Below, in pieces: positions 42,577 through 51,787 of a stretch of DNA of 64,000 nt (its first letter is position 1; each line of letters begins with the position of its first letter). This stretch comes from SIG622 sp045652245 (GTDB lineage: Bacteria > Bacillota > Clostridia > Oscillospirales > CAG-382): positions 1 to 64,000 of the forward strand of contig JAZRTY010000006.1 of assembly GCA_045652245.1 (NCBI GenBank), in the 5' to 3' direction. Made by a program: the position numbers and the translations under genes. Below the pieces are notes generated by a model. It was not told the origin of the DNA. It saw only the letters and a list, made by a program, of their open reading frames with translations, and did no database searches.

Positions 42577-43233
42577 TTATCTGATTACCGAAGAATGCCT
42601 GTAGATGTAGAATTCTTCCTGACTTGGCATCCATTTCTTTTCTTTAGGTAGGAATGTTTTATCAAACGCCTCTACTGCAGTGGTGTCCTCACAGCAGTCG
42701 GCGGCGGTACTTGGAATATACATCCATTTCCTACCGTCAAGTGCATTCGGTACGAGTTCACAAACAAGAAGTGCCGTCGGAAAGTTTCCGGGAGCAATAA
42801 AACTTACGTTTTTCTTTTTGCAACTTACAAAACCTCGGCTAACATAGTTGCCGGGATTTCCGAAATTAATGTTCACGTCATATCCCATTTTTCTTGCAAT
42901 ATCAAAAGAATGTTCAATAAGAATCTTGCCGAGTTTCTGTCTCTGATATTCGGGTGCAACGCAAAGCGGTCCGAAAGAAAGAATCTCTTTTATTTCACCA
43001 TTTTCGTCTTCAAGCCAAGCTTTTGTGTACATAATGTTACCGATAATCTTGCCGTCATTTTCAAGAACGAAGGCAAGTTCAGGAATGAAATCGGGATGAT
43101 TTCGCATCTCGTGCACAAAATAATGTTCGTCAGCACCCGGCTTATATACATTCCAGAACGCTTCACGGGTAAGTTCTTCTACTGCCCTGTAATCTTCTTC
43201 TTTTTCTAATCGTATAGTCAAATTTTTCATTTT
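42577..43233 (-). CDS. GNAT N-acetyltransferase
   Basis: 218 residues. GNAT acetyl-CoA site is GPLCVAPEYQRQKLGKILIEHSF-like (FGPLCVAPEYQRQKLG) with MGYDVNINFGNPGNYVSRGF following. Conserved C-terminal region ELVPNALDG is typical of a subfamily of predicted N-acetyltransferases (COG3153-like). Start at ATG 43233 with AGGAG 8 bases upstream. Substrate unknown. Confidence 0.87.
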   Translation of the reverse strand, partial: KMKNLTIRLEKEEDYRAVEELTREAFWNVYKPGADEHYFVHEMRNHPDFIPELAFVLENDGKIIGNIMYTKAWLEDENGEIKEILSFGPLCVAPEYQRQKLGKILIEHSFDIARKMGYDVNINFGNPGNYVSRGFVSCKKKNVSFIAPGNFPTALLVCELVPNALDGRKWMYIPSTAADCCEDTTAVEAFDKTFLPKEKKWMPSQEEFYIYRHSSVIR

Positions 43234-43277
43234 ATAAACTCCTGTCAACATTCCTTACTATAAGGATGCCGGTTATC

Positions 43278-43323
43278 AAAGGCTCCCTGCAAAACCAACT
43301 CCCTTATACAAGGGAGGCTTTTT
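43278..43323. repeat. Degenerate copy of a dispersed palindromic repeat
   Basis: On the minus strand: GCCTCCCTTGTATAAGGGAG, then a short spacer, then GCAGGGAGCC. This recalls small palindromic elements dispersed in Ruminococcaceae genomes (a CCTCCCTT...AAGGGAGG core with a matching distal GGAGGG-like end). The inner 7-bp stem CTCCCTT/AAGGGAG is perfect. Family identity is from memory. Confidence 0.45.
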
Positions 43324-43335
43324 AAATTTAAAGTT

Positions 43336-43779
43336 TTACTGTTTTTGAAAGCTATCAGCAAAAGCAGTTGCAAGCTCGTCACATCTTTCGTTCTCGCTAT
43401 GACCTGCGTGGCCTCTTACCCATACAAATTCCACGGTGTGCTTTTCGCAAAGCTCAAGAAGTCTATCCCAAAGCTCTATATTCAGCGCTTTTTTCCCGTC
43501 ACTTTTCTTCCAGTTCTTCTCTTTCCAGGACTTCGCCCAGCCCTTTGTCATTCCGTCAACAAGATATTTTGAATCACTTGTAAGTATTACGTGGCAGGGC
43601 TCTTTAAGAGCTTCAAGTCCGTTTATAGCACCGAGAAGCTCCATTCGGTTATTGGTAGTTTCGGCTTCCCCACCACTCATTTCTCTGACTTTGTCTTTAT
43701 ATTTCAAAATCGCTCCCCAACCACCTGCGCCGGGGTTTCCCCTGCAGGCACCGTCGGTATATAAGTAAACCTCTTTCAA
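43336..43779 (-). CDS. rnhA: Ribonuclease HI
   Basis: 147 residues. Cuts the RNA of RNA-DNA hybrids. Catalytic acids: Asp9 in YLYTDGACRGNPG, Glu in TNNRMELLGAI, Asp in LTSDSKYLVDGM, Asp in ENERCDELA, plus the His loop VRGHAGH. I choose the TTG at 43779, 6 bases after GGAGG; the TTG at 43791 would include the ribosome site. Last gene of the long minus-strand run from dgt. Confidence 0.95.
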   Translation of the reverse strand: MKEVYLYTDGACRGNPGAGGWGAILKYKDKVREMSGGEAETTNNRMELLGAINGLEALKEPCHVILTSDSKYLVDGMTKGWAKSWKEKNWKKSDGKKALNIELWDRLLELCEKHTVEFVWVRGHAGHSENERCDELATAFADSFQKQ

Positions 43780-43800
43780 GCTATCCTCCAAAATCTTATT

Positions 43801-44187
43801 TTACTCGTTTTCGGGATTTTCCTGCGCAAAAGGACCTGACTCCACGACTTCGTCTGCATCGTTGCCCTCGTCAAGTGCCGTATATTTCAACTCTCCGAGA
43901 TATAAGGTATCGTCCTCAAGTTTGTAATTAAAAATCATACCGTACTGCTCACCTTCCTCGGTATACATATTGATTCTGTTACCTGAAAGTATTTTGTAGT
44001 ATGATGTTGATGTATCGACAGGGTCAAAATTATAACGGATTTTCCCCTCCGGCATAAATTCTATAACATTTACACCTGATACCCACACTTTATTACAGAG
44101 AAGTTCTTTATCGTTTTTGGCACCACAAGCAGTGAATACTGTTGTAAACAGAATTAATGCAAGCAATGATATAATTATTTTTTTCAT
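43801..44187 (-). CDS. Small lipoprotein
   Basis: 128 residues with a signal peptide and lipobox FTAC (Cys21). The mature part (WVSGVNVIEFMPEGKIRYNF, YYKILSGNRINMY) looks like a lipocalin-type beta-barrel (DUF-type) domain, with an acidic C-terminal tail. Function unknown. ATG with AAAGGTG upstream. Confidence 0.78.
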   Translation of the reverse strand: MKKIIISLLALILFTTVFTACGAKNDKELLCNKVWVSGVNVIEFMPEGKIRYNFDPVDTSTSYYKILSGNRINMYTEEGEQYGMIFNYKLEDDTLYLGELKYTALDEGNDADEVVESGPFAQENPENE

Positions 44188-44210
44188 AGTTACACCTTTA
44201 GCTCATTTAT

Positions 44211-44954
44211 TTACTCTTTATATTCAAAGCACGGCATATAAGAAAGCTTAAACAGATTCATTTTGTGAAGTCTGTCTATTTTTTCTTTAATATCTGCCGG
44301 TGGCTCAATTCCACGTCTTATATAGTTATCAAGAGTTTCGTAAGTAAAGCCGAGTCTGTCCTCGTCGGTTGAACCGGAAAGCCCGTCAATCGGTGGCTTT
44401 TCTATAAATTTTTCGGGAATCCCAAGCACTCTGCCAATCTTTTTTACTTCCTCTACCGTAAAGCAAGACATTGGCGAAAAGTCTCCTACCGAATCTCCGT
44501 ATCTTGTGGAATAGCCGACATAGTCCTCCGAGGCGTTACAGGTATTAACAACTCTGCCGCCGAAGCATTGACAAACGGCATATACTGTTGACATTCTGAT
44601 TCTCGGTGGAAGATTTATCTTTGCGCTATCCGTGAAATTTATACTCTTTTCTATTTCAGCTGTCAACGCATCGGTTGCACTTCCGATATTCACAACAAAG
44701 CTACGGATACCTAAATATTCGCAGATTTCGTGTGAATAGTCTATATCAAATTGTTCTCCTCTTGGCATAAGAACACCTATTACATTCTCCTTGCCAAGTG
44801 CTGCAACACACAGGGCTGCTGCAACCGAGCTATCCTTGCCACCGGATATTCCGAGAACTGCAGGACACCCTTTTCCGTTGCGTTCAAACCATTCTTTTAT
44901 CCACGCAACGCAAGCATCGCAAGCCTTTTGTGGTGTGAATTTATATTCTTTCAT
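44211..44954 (-). CDS. nadE: NH3-dependent NAD synthetase
   Basis: 247 residues. Amidates deamido-NAD with ammonia. ATP pyrophosphatase P-loop LGISGGKDSSV, NTCNASEDYVGYSTRYGDSVGDFSP, KPPIDGLSGSTDEDRLGF. No glutaminase domain, so it uses free ammonia. ATG with AAAGGTG upstream; 17 bases after the MBL gene. Confidence 0.93.
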   Translation of the reverse strand: MKEYKFTPQKACDACVAWIKEWFERNGKGCPAVLGISGGKDSSVAAALCVAALGKENVIGVLMPRGEQFDIDYSHEICEYLGIRSFVVNIGSATDALTAEIEKSINFTDSAKINLPPRIRMSTVYAVCQCFGGRVVNTCNASEDYVGYSTRYGDSVGDFSPMSCFTVEEVKKIGRVLGIPEKFIEKPPIDGLSGSTDEDRLGFTYETLDNYIRRGIEPPADIKEKIDRLHKMNLFKLSYMPCFEYKE

Positions 44955-44971
44955 ATAGCACCTTTATATTT

Positions 44972-45859
44972 TTAAACTGTTTTCCATTTCAAGTAATTAT
45001 CTTCAAATACGGCATCAAGTTTTCCTGCATCGTGCAGATAACTTAAAAAGCCTTTGATTGTGCTTCCCGCGATTGCGTACTGTATAAAGTTCAACTCAAC
45101 AGAATATGCGTCGCATATTTTTTTGAGGATTCCCTCATAGCATTCGCCACATTTACAAATCCCGGTAATTTTCTCAAAAAACTCATCGATTTTTGATAAA
45201 TTAAGGTCACATAGGGAAATAAGCTCATCTTTATCTGAAATTGGCTCAAAGTGAGATGCGCAATAAACCTTTGCTGAAAATTCTTTAAATTTATTTACCG
45301 ATTCAATATACTGTCCTACGTTATTTATAAAGAATATATGGTATTTTTCAATTGTATCCCTGCCACAGAGAATATCTCCTATAAAACAAGTGCCATCATC
45401 GCATAAAATTGCTACTTGTGAGAAGGAATGTCCGTCAAATCTGAAAAACTGCATTCCCTGTGGGATGTTTTCCTCTGTCAGTTCCTGTGCCTGCGACTTT
45501 TCTGCAAGTAAAAACTTATTACAAAGCTCTTTTGGCGGCAAAGCACCAAAGCAATAGCTGTTATTTAAAGTCGGCTCATTTATAAGGCACAAATCACGGC
45601 CTGCAGCAAGAATCGTACAACCTGTCCTTTTCTGAAGCAAAGCATTTCCGCCGCAATGGTCTGCGTGGGCGTGAGTATTTATGATATATTTTATATTCCA
45701 GCCGTTTTCATTACATACCGACAACACTTTTTTGCCGGCATCCGGCGCGTTTCCCGAATCGATAAGGCAGACATCGGTATCGTTGATTTTATATATTCCG
45801 ATGCGGCTTGGAGAGTTTATATAATAAGTTTTTTCACCAAGACTGCAAAGTTCGTACAA
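44972..45859 (-). CDS. MBL-fold metallo-hydrolase
   Basis: 295 residues. Zinc motif THAHADHCGG, further His in FDGHSFSQ and CASHFEPIS, Asp in IGDILCG. Beta-lactamase-fold hydrolase similar to glyoxalase II-like proteins, with a helical C-terminal part. Substrate unknown. Start is a TTG at 45859 with AAAGGAAG 8-9 bases upstream. Confidence 0.85.
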   Translation of the reverse strand: MYELCSLGEKTYYINSPSRIGIYKINDTDVCLIDSGNAPDAGKKVLSVCNENGWNIKYIINTHAHADHCGGNALLQKRTGCTILAAGRDLCLINEPTLNNSYCFGALPPKELCNKFLLAEKSQAQELTEENIPQGMQFFRFDGHSFSQVAILCDDGTCFIGDILCGRDTIEKYHIFFINNVGQYIESVNKFKEFSAKVYCASHFEPISDKDELISLCDLNLSKIDEFFEKITGICKCGECYEGILKKICDAYSVELNFIQYAIAGSTIKGFLSYLHDAGKLDAVFEDNYLKWKTV

Positions 45860-45921
45860 AGCTTCAACTTCCTTTCATATTTCAAGTGTAGCAAAAATTT
45901 GCTACACTTTATTATTCTTTT

Positions 45922-47103
45922 TTATTCCTTTATCCATTCAAAGCAATTAAAAGTTTTAGGCTTGCCCTGGAAATTCATTTCACCGACCTTACAAAAACCG
46001 TTCTTTAAATACAGTGCATTCATAAGTATATTTTCACTATAGGTATCTGCGTGAATGCAGGTTGTAGCTTTTTCTTTTGCAAAGTCAAAGAATTTTTTTG
46101 AAATTCCAAGTCCTCTGTATTTGGGATGAATTGCCATTCTGTGAATAACTGTGGGATTTTGTGTACAAGTCCATTCGATATCCTCATACTCGTCACAGCC
46201 TTCCGAGTTTACCACCACCACTCCACATAATGCTCCGTCGCATTTATAAGCATACAGACAATCGTTTTCAATATCCTGTTCAAAGTCTTTCCTTGTAGGA
46301 TATTTTTCATCCCATTGGCCGTTTTTATCCTGTTTCATCTTTTCGACAGTTAGTCTTATAATCTCGCAAATGGCATCAAGGTCCTGCTTTGTTGCTTTTA
46401 TAATTTCGCATTTTCCGGAAATACCCGACAGCATCTTTGATACAATATAGCTTGCTCTTTTTGCAGCAATTTTTTCAAGGGTATCAAAAGAAATATCTGC
46501 ATTTTCATCTGCAAAATCAGATGCCGTTCTGATAACTGCAAACGGAATTTTATTAACTATCGCAGTATGTGCAATTGCTGCGCCCTCCATTTCGGTACAG
46601 TATGCATCAAATTCTTCCCGAAGATATTTTGCTTTTTCGCTGTCATTCACAAAGCAATCCCCCGACACTACGTTACCAACTATGTATTTAAAATTTTCTC
46701 CGTCCGATATAAGCTCTTCGCACGCCTTTTTTGCTATTTCCACAAGCTTTTCGTCAGCTTTGAAGCGTGAAGTATACGGACTGTTTCTGTCAAGTATATC
46801 AAGGGGTGTAAAGTCGTGATATATTAGCTCCTTTGCTATTACTGCATCACAGGTTGACAGCTCTTTTGTAAGACACCCTGCAACACCTGAATTTATAAGG
46901 TATTCCACTTTATATAAATCAACAAGTCTTTGAGCTGAAAGTGCAGCATTCACTTTACCGATACCACTCTCGCAGATAAACACCTCATGTCCGAAGGCAT
47001 TTGCCGAGTAAACACCCTCTGTTTTTGTAGCAATCGCCCCAAAGTCACGACAATAAGTTTCGACCTCACTTGCCATTGCCCCTATTATTCCAATTCTTGC
47101 CAT
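45922..47103 (-). CDS. MTA/SAH nucleosidase fused to a GNAT acetyltransferase
   Basis: 393 residues. Residues 1-230 are a nucleosidase of the MtnN/Pfs type: GIIGAMASEVE, GSGVAG-like INSGVAGCL, TEMEGAAIAH and catalytic Asp in IRTASDFAD. Residues ~233-393 are a GNAT domain with acetyl-CoA motif VIHRMAIHPKYRGLGISKKFF. MtnN cleaves 5'-methylthioadenosine and S-adenosylhomocysteine; the acetyltransferase substrate is unknown. The two domains are in one uninterrupted frame. ATG with AAAGGG upstream; 18 bases after rpoD. Confidence 0.9.
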   Translation of the reverse strand: MARIGIIGAMASEVETYCRDFGAIATKTEGVYSANAFGHEVFICESGIGKVNAALSAQRLVDLYKVEYLINSGVAGCLTKELSTCDAVIAKELIYHDFTPLDILDRNSPYTSRFKADEKLVEIAKKACEELISDGENFKYIVGNVVSGDCFVNDSEKAKYLREEFDAYCTEMEGAAIAHTAIVNKIPFAVIRTASDFADENADISFDTLEKIAAKRASYIVSKMLSGISGKCEIIKATKQDLDAICEIIRLTVEKMKQDKNGQWDEKYPTRKDFEQDIENDCLYAYKCDGALCGVVVVNSEGCDEYEDIEWTCTQNPTVIHRMAIHPKYRGLGISKKFFDFAKEKATTCIHADTYSENILMNALYLKNGFCKVGEMNFQGKPKTFNCFEWIKE

Positions 47104-47121
47104 TTTATATCCCTTTACTGT

Positions 47122-48477
47122 TTACATATCAAGAAAGTCTTTAAGTCTCTTTGAACGTGACGGATGACGGAGCTTACGAAGAGCCTTTGCTTCAATCTGT
47201 CTTATTCTTTCACGTGTAATCTTAAATACCTCTCCGACCTCTTCAAGAGTTCTTGTGTGTCCGTCATCAAGACCGAAACGGAGACGTAGTACTGCTTCCT
47301 CACGGGGAGTAAGAGTATGGAGCACTTCTGCTATTTCTTCCTTCAAAAGTGTATAAGATGCGCTGTCCTGAGGTGCCGGAGCATCATCATCGGGGATAAA
47401 GTCGCCAAGGTGGCTATCCTCCTCCTCGCCGATTGGTGTTTCAAGGCTCACAGGCTCTTGCGCAAGCTTCATAATATCACGAACTCTGTCGGGAGTCATA
47501 TTCATTTCAGCAGCAATTTCCTCGGTGGTAGCTTCTCTGCCATATTCCTGAAGAAGCTGTCTTGAAACTCTGAGCACCTTATTTATCGTTTCTACCATAT
47601 GAACGGGAATTCTGATTGTTCTTGCCTGGTCTGCGATTGCTCTTGTGATTGCCTGTCTTATCCACCAGGTAGCATAGGTTGAGAATTTATAGCCCTTTGT
47701 ATAGTCGAACTTTTCAACAGCCTTCATAAGTCCGAGGTTACCCTCTTGTATAAGGTCAAGGAAGAACATACCTCTGCCTACATATCTCTTAGCTATACTT
47801 ACCACAAGACGAAGGTTACTTTCAACAAGGATATTCTTTGCTTCCTCGTCACCCTTTGCCATTCTTTCTGCAAGCTCAATTTCGGTATCTGTATCAAGAA
47901 GTTCTACCTTACCGATTTCTTTAAGATACATTCTTACAGGGTCATCAACAATTATTCCTTCTGCTGTCAGAGAATCAGCATCATCCATTTCTTCAAACGC
48001 GTCGATATTCTCCACACCGACAAGCTTTGTCGGATCATCATCAAGATAACCTGTAACCTCAATTCCGTTGCTTTCGAGAGTTTCGTAAATTCTCTCCATC
48101 GCTTCAACATCGCAGTCTGTTTCATCAATTATCTCAAAGATTTCGTTACTTGTGAGTTTCCCCTTAGCCTTACCTCTGGCTATCAGGTCCTTTACATCGT
48201 GTCTCTTTTCAAAGCCCTCGTAGCTCTTCTTTTTTCTTTCCTCGAATTCATCGTCTTCGTGAAGCTCGTCAGCATTTTCCTCTTCTTGTACCTGCTCAAG
48301 TACCTGCTGCTCCTTTTCCTTCTTTGTGGTACGCTTCTTTCTTGTTTTCTTTGGAGCTTCTTCGGTTATTTCTTCTTTCATGTCTGTTGTTTCTTCAGCT
48401 TTTTTTTCGGAAACTGCTTCTTCCTGTGTAAATTCCACTGTTATTTCCTCAAGCTCTTCACTTTTTTTCTTTCTCAT
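47122..48477 (-). CDS. rpoD: Primary sigma factor SigA/RpoD
   Basis: 451 residues. Regions 1.1 to 4.2 present: DPVRMYLKEIG (1.2), NLRLVVSIAKRYVGRGMFFLDLIQEGNLGLMKAVEKFDY (2), FSTYATWWIRQAITRAI (2.3-2.4), and the region 4.2 HTH TLEEVGEVFKITRERIRQIEAKALRKLRHP. The first ~85 residues are a charged Lys/Glu low-complexity extension. Start at ATG 48477 (AAAGGA upstream). Downstream of dnaG as in many bacteria. Confidence 0.97.
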   Translation of the reverse strand: MRKKKSEELEEITVEFTQEEAVSEKKAEETTDMKEEITEEAPKKTRKKRTTKKEKEQQVLEQVQEEENADELHEDDEFEERKKKSYEGFEKRHDVKDLIARGKAKGKLTSNEIFEIIDETDCDVEAMERIYETLESNGIEVTGYLDDDPTKLVGVENIDAFEEMDDADSLTAEGIIVDDPVRMYLKEIGKVELLDTDTEIELAERMAKGDEEAKNILVESNLRLVVSIAKRYVGRGMFFLDLIQEGNLGLMKAVEKFDYTKGYKFSTYATWWIRQAITRAIADQARTIRIPVHMVETINKVLRVSRQLLQEYGREATTEEIAAEMNMTPDRVRDIMKLAQEPVSLETPIGEEEDSHLGDFIPDDDAPAPQDSASYTLLKEEIAEVLHTLTPREEAVLRLRFGLDDGHTRTLEEVGEVFKITRERIRQIEAKALRKLRHPSRSKRLKDFLDM

Positions 48478-48546
48478 TTTTACATATCCTTTCAATTTTC
48501 AAAATTTTCGTATATTCCCTGTATTTTAATATAAATATTAAACTAT

Positions 48547-50373
48547 TTATTCCAGTTCGGTGTTCTTATCATCTTTATTAACGCCAAAATTCTGTTTTCT
48601 TGCGTTTATTCTGTCAAGAAACGAGCCTTTGTTTTCTGCCGCACTTTTTTCCTTTTTAAGTGCATCCACTGCCTCATAAATTGCCTCTTTGCCATTAGAG
48701 GAAACCAGCTTTCGCTTTTCTGCCATCATAAGTATTCTGCCTGTCTGTTCAGGTGTGAAATACTCATTGAGGTAGGTCATATCAAATCTGTCCTCTGTAA
48801 ACAAAAGCTGTAGCTTTTCATAGACATTTGCCGAAAATTCCGTCATAAAATCGCTTTTCAAGAGCTTTTCTGACAGCTCTGAAATAAATTCGGGATATAA
48901 AATCATAATCCCAAGAATTCTCTCTTCAAGCTCGACGCCCTTCGGATATTTTGAAGCCTCGGCATTTACTTTATCATTATAGTGCTTTATTTGCTCGATA
49001 CCTGTTTTGGGTGCATCCCTCATTATGCCGGCAGATTTTTTCTTTTGTCGCCGTTTTATTTCTCTCTCGCAGCTATCCTTTGAAACTCCCGTAATTTCCG
49101 AGAGTCTTGATATATAAATTTCCCTTTTATATTCGGGATATATTTCGGAAAAAAGCTCACAACACTCTCCGACTGCTTTTATTTTCTCGTCGGAAATTTC
49201 AAGGTTATATTTTGCAAGGATTTCATTGAGCCTGTAATCTACCTGTCCGACAGAGCCCGAAAGCAATCTTCCGAAGGCTGCGCTTCCATAGCTTTTTATG
49301 TATTCATCAGGGTCTTTTGCACCGACAATTTTTATTACCTTTGCGTCAATTCCGACCTCGGATAAAAGCTTTATGGCTTTGGCTGTTGCGCTCTTTCCTG
49401 CATTGTCAGAATCGTATGCAAGATACACCGTGTTTGCATATCTTGAAACAAATCTTGCGTGCTCCTGCGTTATTGCCGTTCCCAGCGTTGCAACGGCATT
49501 TGTAAAACCTGCTTTATGCAGAGCTATTACGTCCATATAACCTTCGCACATTATAAGCTGCCCCGAAAGGTCAATACTATTTCCCGACACGGCATCTTTT
49601 TTATTTTTATCTCCGAGTGCCGAATTTTTGGCAAAATTCATAGCAAAGAGATTTCTGCTCTTTTTGAATACCGGTGTATCCGAACTGTTGAGATATTTCG
49701 GCTTTGAGTCATCCATAACTCTGCCACCGAAAGCAACCACATTTCCCGACACGTCTATTATCGGAAACATAATTCTGTTTCTGAAAATATCGTAGTAGTT
49801 TCCTTTTTGCGACTGTGCGCACAAGAAACATTCCTTGATTTCCTCCGTTGTAAAACCCTCACCTCGCAGAAAATCAAGCATATCGTGAAAATCATTCTTT
49901 GCAAATCCAAGTCCAAAATGCCGGACAGTTGCAACATCAATTCCTCGCTGGGCAATATATTTTCTTGCCGGTTCTGCTTCAGGTGCTTTCATAAGATTCT
50001 CGTGAAAACGGCGTGCAGCAAGCTTATTCATGAGAAGTCCACGTTCACGGCTCAGAATTTCTTTTCGTTGTCCTGTGTAGCCCTCCTCTTGTGGTACATC
50101 AATTCCTGCTCTTTGTGCAAGAAGCTCGATTGCACTTCTGTAATCGAGGTTTTCAATTTTCATTGTAAATGTAATAACATCACCACCTGCACCACAGCCA
50201 AAACAATGGAAGTGGTCTGAAAACACCGTAAAGGACGGAGAACGTTCAGAGTGGAACGGACACAGACCACTCATATTACTGCCACTTCGCTTAAGAGTCA
50301 CGTATCTTCCGACAACATCCGTGATGTTATTTCTCAATTTTAGTTCTTCAATAAATGATTTGGGGTATGCCAA
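48547..50373 (-). CDS. dnaG: DNA primase
   Basis: 608 residues. N-terminal CHC2 zinc finger (CPFHSERSPSF, HCFGCGAGGD), TOPRIM domain (LIMCEGYMDVIALHKAGF, VYLAYDSDNAGKSA), and C-terminal helicase-binding part. I choose the TTG at 50373, so the protein starts MAYPKSFIEELK as in other primases, with AAAGGG 8 bases upstream; GTG at 50382 abuts the ribosome site. Between dgt and rpoD. Confidence 0.96.
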   Translation of the reverse strand: MAYPKSFIEELKLRNNITDVVGRYVTLKRSGSNMSGLCPFHSERSPSFTVFSDHFHCFGCGAGGDVITFTMKIENLDYRSAIELLAQRAGIDVPQEEGYTGQRKEILSRERGLLMNKLAARRFHENLMKAPEAEPARKYIAQRGIDVATVRHFGLGFAKNDFHDMLDFLRGEGFTTEEIKECFLCAQSQKGNYYDIFRNRIMFPIIDVSGNVVAFGGRVMDDSKPKYLNSSDTPVFKKSRNLFAMNFAKNSALGDKNKKDAVSGNSIDLSGQLIMCEGYMDVIALHKAGFTNAVATLGTAITQEHARFVSRYANTVYLAYDSDNAGKSATAKAIKLLSEVGIDAKVIKIVGAKDPDEYIKSYGSAAFGRLLSGSVGQVDYRLNEILAKYNLEISDEKIKAVGECCELFSEIYPEYKREIYISRLSEITGVSKDSCEREIKRRQKKKSAGIMRDAPKTGIEQIKHYNDKVNAEASKYPKGVELEERILGIMILYPEFISELSEKLLKSDFMTEFSANVYEKLQLLFTEDRFDMTYLNEYFTPEQTGRILMMAEKRKLVSSNGKEAIYEAVDALKKEKSAAENKGSFLDRINARKQNFGVNKDDKNTELE

Positions 50374-50409
50374 TTTCACCACCCTTTCCTTTGTCCTGAT
50401 TTTTCTCTG

Positions 50410-51432
50410 TTATCTCTTTGCCCAAACCTTTGGAATAAACAGATTTTCATAGACCGAAACTGCATATCTGTCGGTCATTCCGGCAATATAATCACACACC
50501 ACTCTTTGTACAGGCGAGTGTTCAAGATATTTCTTATATTCCTGTGGGATTTTATCTGTATTTTTTTCAAAATAGTAATACATTGTTTCTATCATACTGC
50601 AGGCCTTTGTTTCCTCGCCTTTTGCAATGGGATTAAGGTACACATTTTCAAACATAAAATCACGAAGCTCATTTGTAGCCTTATCTATTTCATCTTCCAT
50701 AAGTATCTGAGGATTGCCTGCTTTAAAAGACTTCTCGGAGGCTTCAATTATGCTTTTTACCATTGTATTGATTCGCTCTCCGTGAGTTGTACCGAGAAGA
50801 TTACGAAGCTTAATCGGTATCTGTTCTTTACTGATAACGCCACCACGCACAGCATCGTCTATATCGTGATTTATATATGCAATTCTGTCGGCGTATTTTA
50901 TTATTTTACCCTCAAGAGTATCTGCACTTTTGGGACCTGTATGACAGAGAATTGCATCTCTTACCTCGTATGTAAGATTCAGTCCCTGTCCGTCACGCTC
51001 AAGAATATCTACTGTTCTGAGACTCTGTTCGTTATGTCGGAAGCCTTCCTTGCAAATTGAATCCAGCACTCTTTCCCCTGCGTGACCAAAAGGTGTATGA
51101 CCAAGGTCGTGACCGAGTGAAGCTGCTTCACACAGGTCTTCATTAAGTCTTAGCGCTCTTGCTATTGTCTGTGCTATTTGTGTAACTTCAAGAGTATGTG
51201 TAAGTCTTGTTCTGTAATGGTCCCCCTCAGGAGACAGAAAGCACTGCGTTTTGTGCATAAGACGACGGAAGGATTTTGAATGAATAATTCTGTCTCTGTC
51301 CCGCCTGAAGGGGGTACGAAAATCACACTCAGTAATTTCTTTTTGCCTTCCTTTTGTATTCTCGGAAAAGGTTGCATATTCACAGAAAAATTCTTTTTCT
51401 CTTGCATACAGTATATTTTTAGAAAAGTCCAT
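50410..51432 (-). CDS. dgt: dGTPase (deoxyguanosinetriphosphate triphosphohydrolase-like)
   Basis: 340 residues, HD superfamily. HSKSFRRLMHKTQCF, RTRLTHTLEVTQIA, SLGHDLGHTPFGHAGE and ADRIAYINHDIDDA carry the metal ligands. Hydrolyses dNTPs to nucleosides and triphosphate. Upstream of dnaG and rpoD, an arrangement common in Clostridia. Start at ATG 51432; only a weak GGGG ribosome site. Confidence 0.92.
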   Translation of the reverse strand: MDFSKNILYAREKEFFCEYATFSENTKGRQKEITECDFRTPFRRDRDRIIHSKSFRRLMHKTQCFLSPEGDHYRTRLTHTLEVTQIAQTIARALRLNEDLCEAASLGHDLGHTPFGHAGERVLDSICKEGFRHNEQSLRTVDILERDGQGLNLTYEVRDAILCHTGPKSADTLEGKIIKYADRIAYINHDIDDAVRGGVISKEQIPIKLRNLLGTTHGERINTMVKSIIEASEKSFKAGNPQILMEDEIDKATNELRDFMFENVYLNPIAKGEETKACSMIETMYYYFEKNTDKIPQEYKKYLEHSPVQRVVCDYIAGMTDRYAVSVYENLFIPKVWAKR

Positions 51433-51717
51433 ACTCAAAGCCCCGTATCCTTTCCATTTTTTACCGGTTTTAACAAAAAAATTCTTACTTCTATAATTTA
51501 ATACACAAAAAAAGCGAAAATCCCTTTTTATTTTTCAAAAAATCAGTTTATTACATTTTTTTCAAAATAATTCTTTCCCGTGCCAAATAAATATGTATTA
51601 AAACTTAACAAAGACAAAGTTTTTTAAATTTTCATTTAAAATACCTCTTTTTTATATGTTTTTTTTGAAAATAGTACAATTTCAGTTAAAAAAACACTCA
51701 GCACACAAAAAAAGCTC
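51433..51717. other. AT-rich divergent gap between dgt and the ACP-like gene
   Basis: Very A/T-rich. No gene. A minus-strand promoter for the dgt operon must be here but no clear -35/-10 pair stands out. Confidence 0.4.
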
Positions 51718-51746
51718 TTGACAAAATCGCCTGTATATCATATAAT
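51718..51746 (+). promoter_or_regulatory. Consensus promoter of the ACP-like gene
   Basis: TTGACA (51718-51723), 17-base spacer, TATAAT (51741-51746): full consensus. Confidence 0.85.
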
Positions 51747-51787
51747 ATTGCTAAAATATTTTAAATAACTTTTTGGGAGTGTTAAAG

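Noticed and set aside
47746..48534. 262-codon plus-strand frame opposite rpoD
   Set aside because: Phe/Cys/Leu-rich product that mirrors the Lys/Glu-rich rpoD N-terminus on the other strand.
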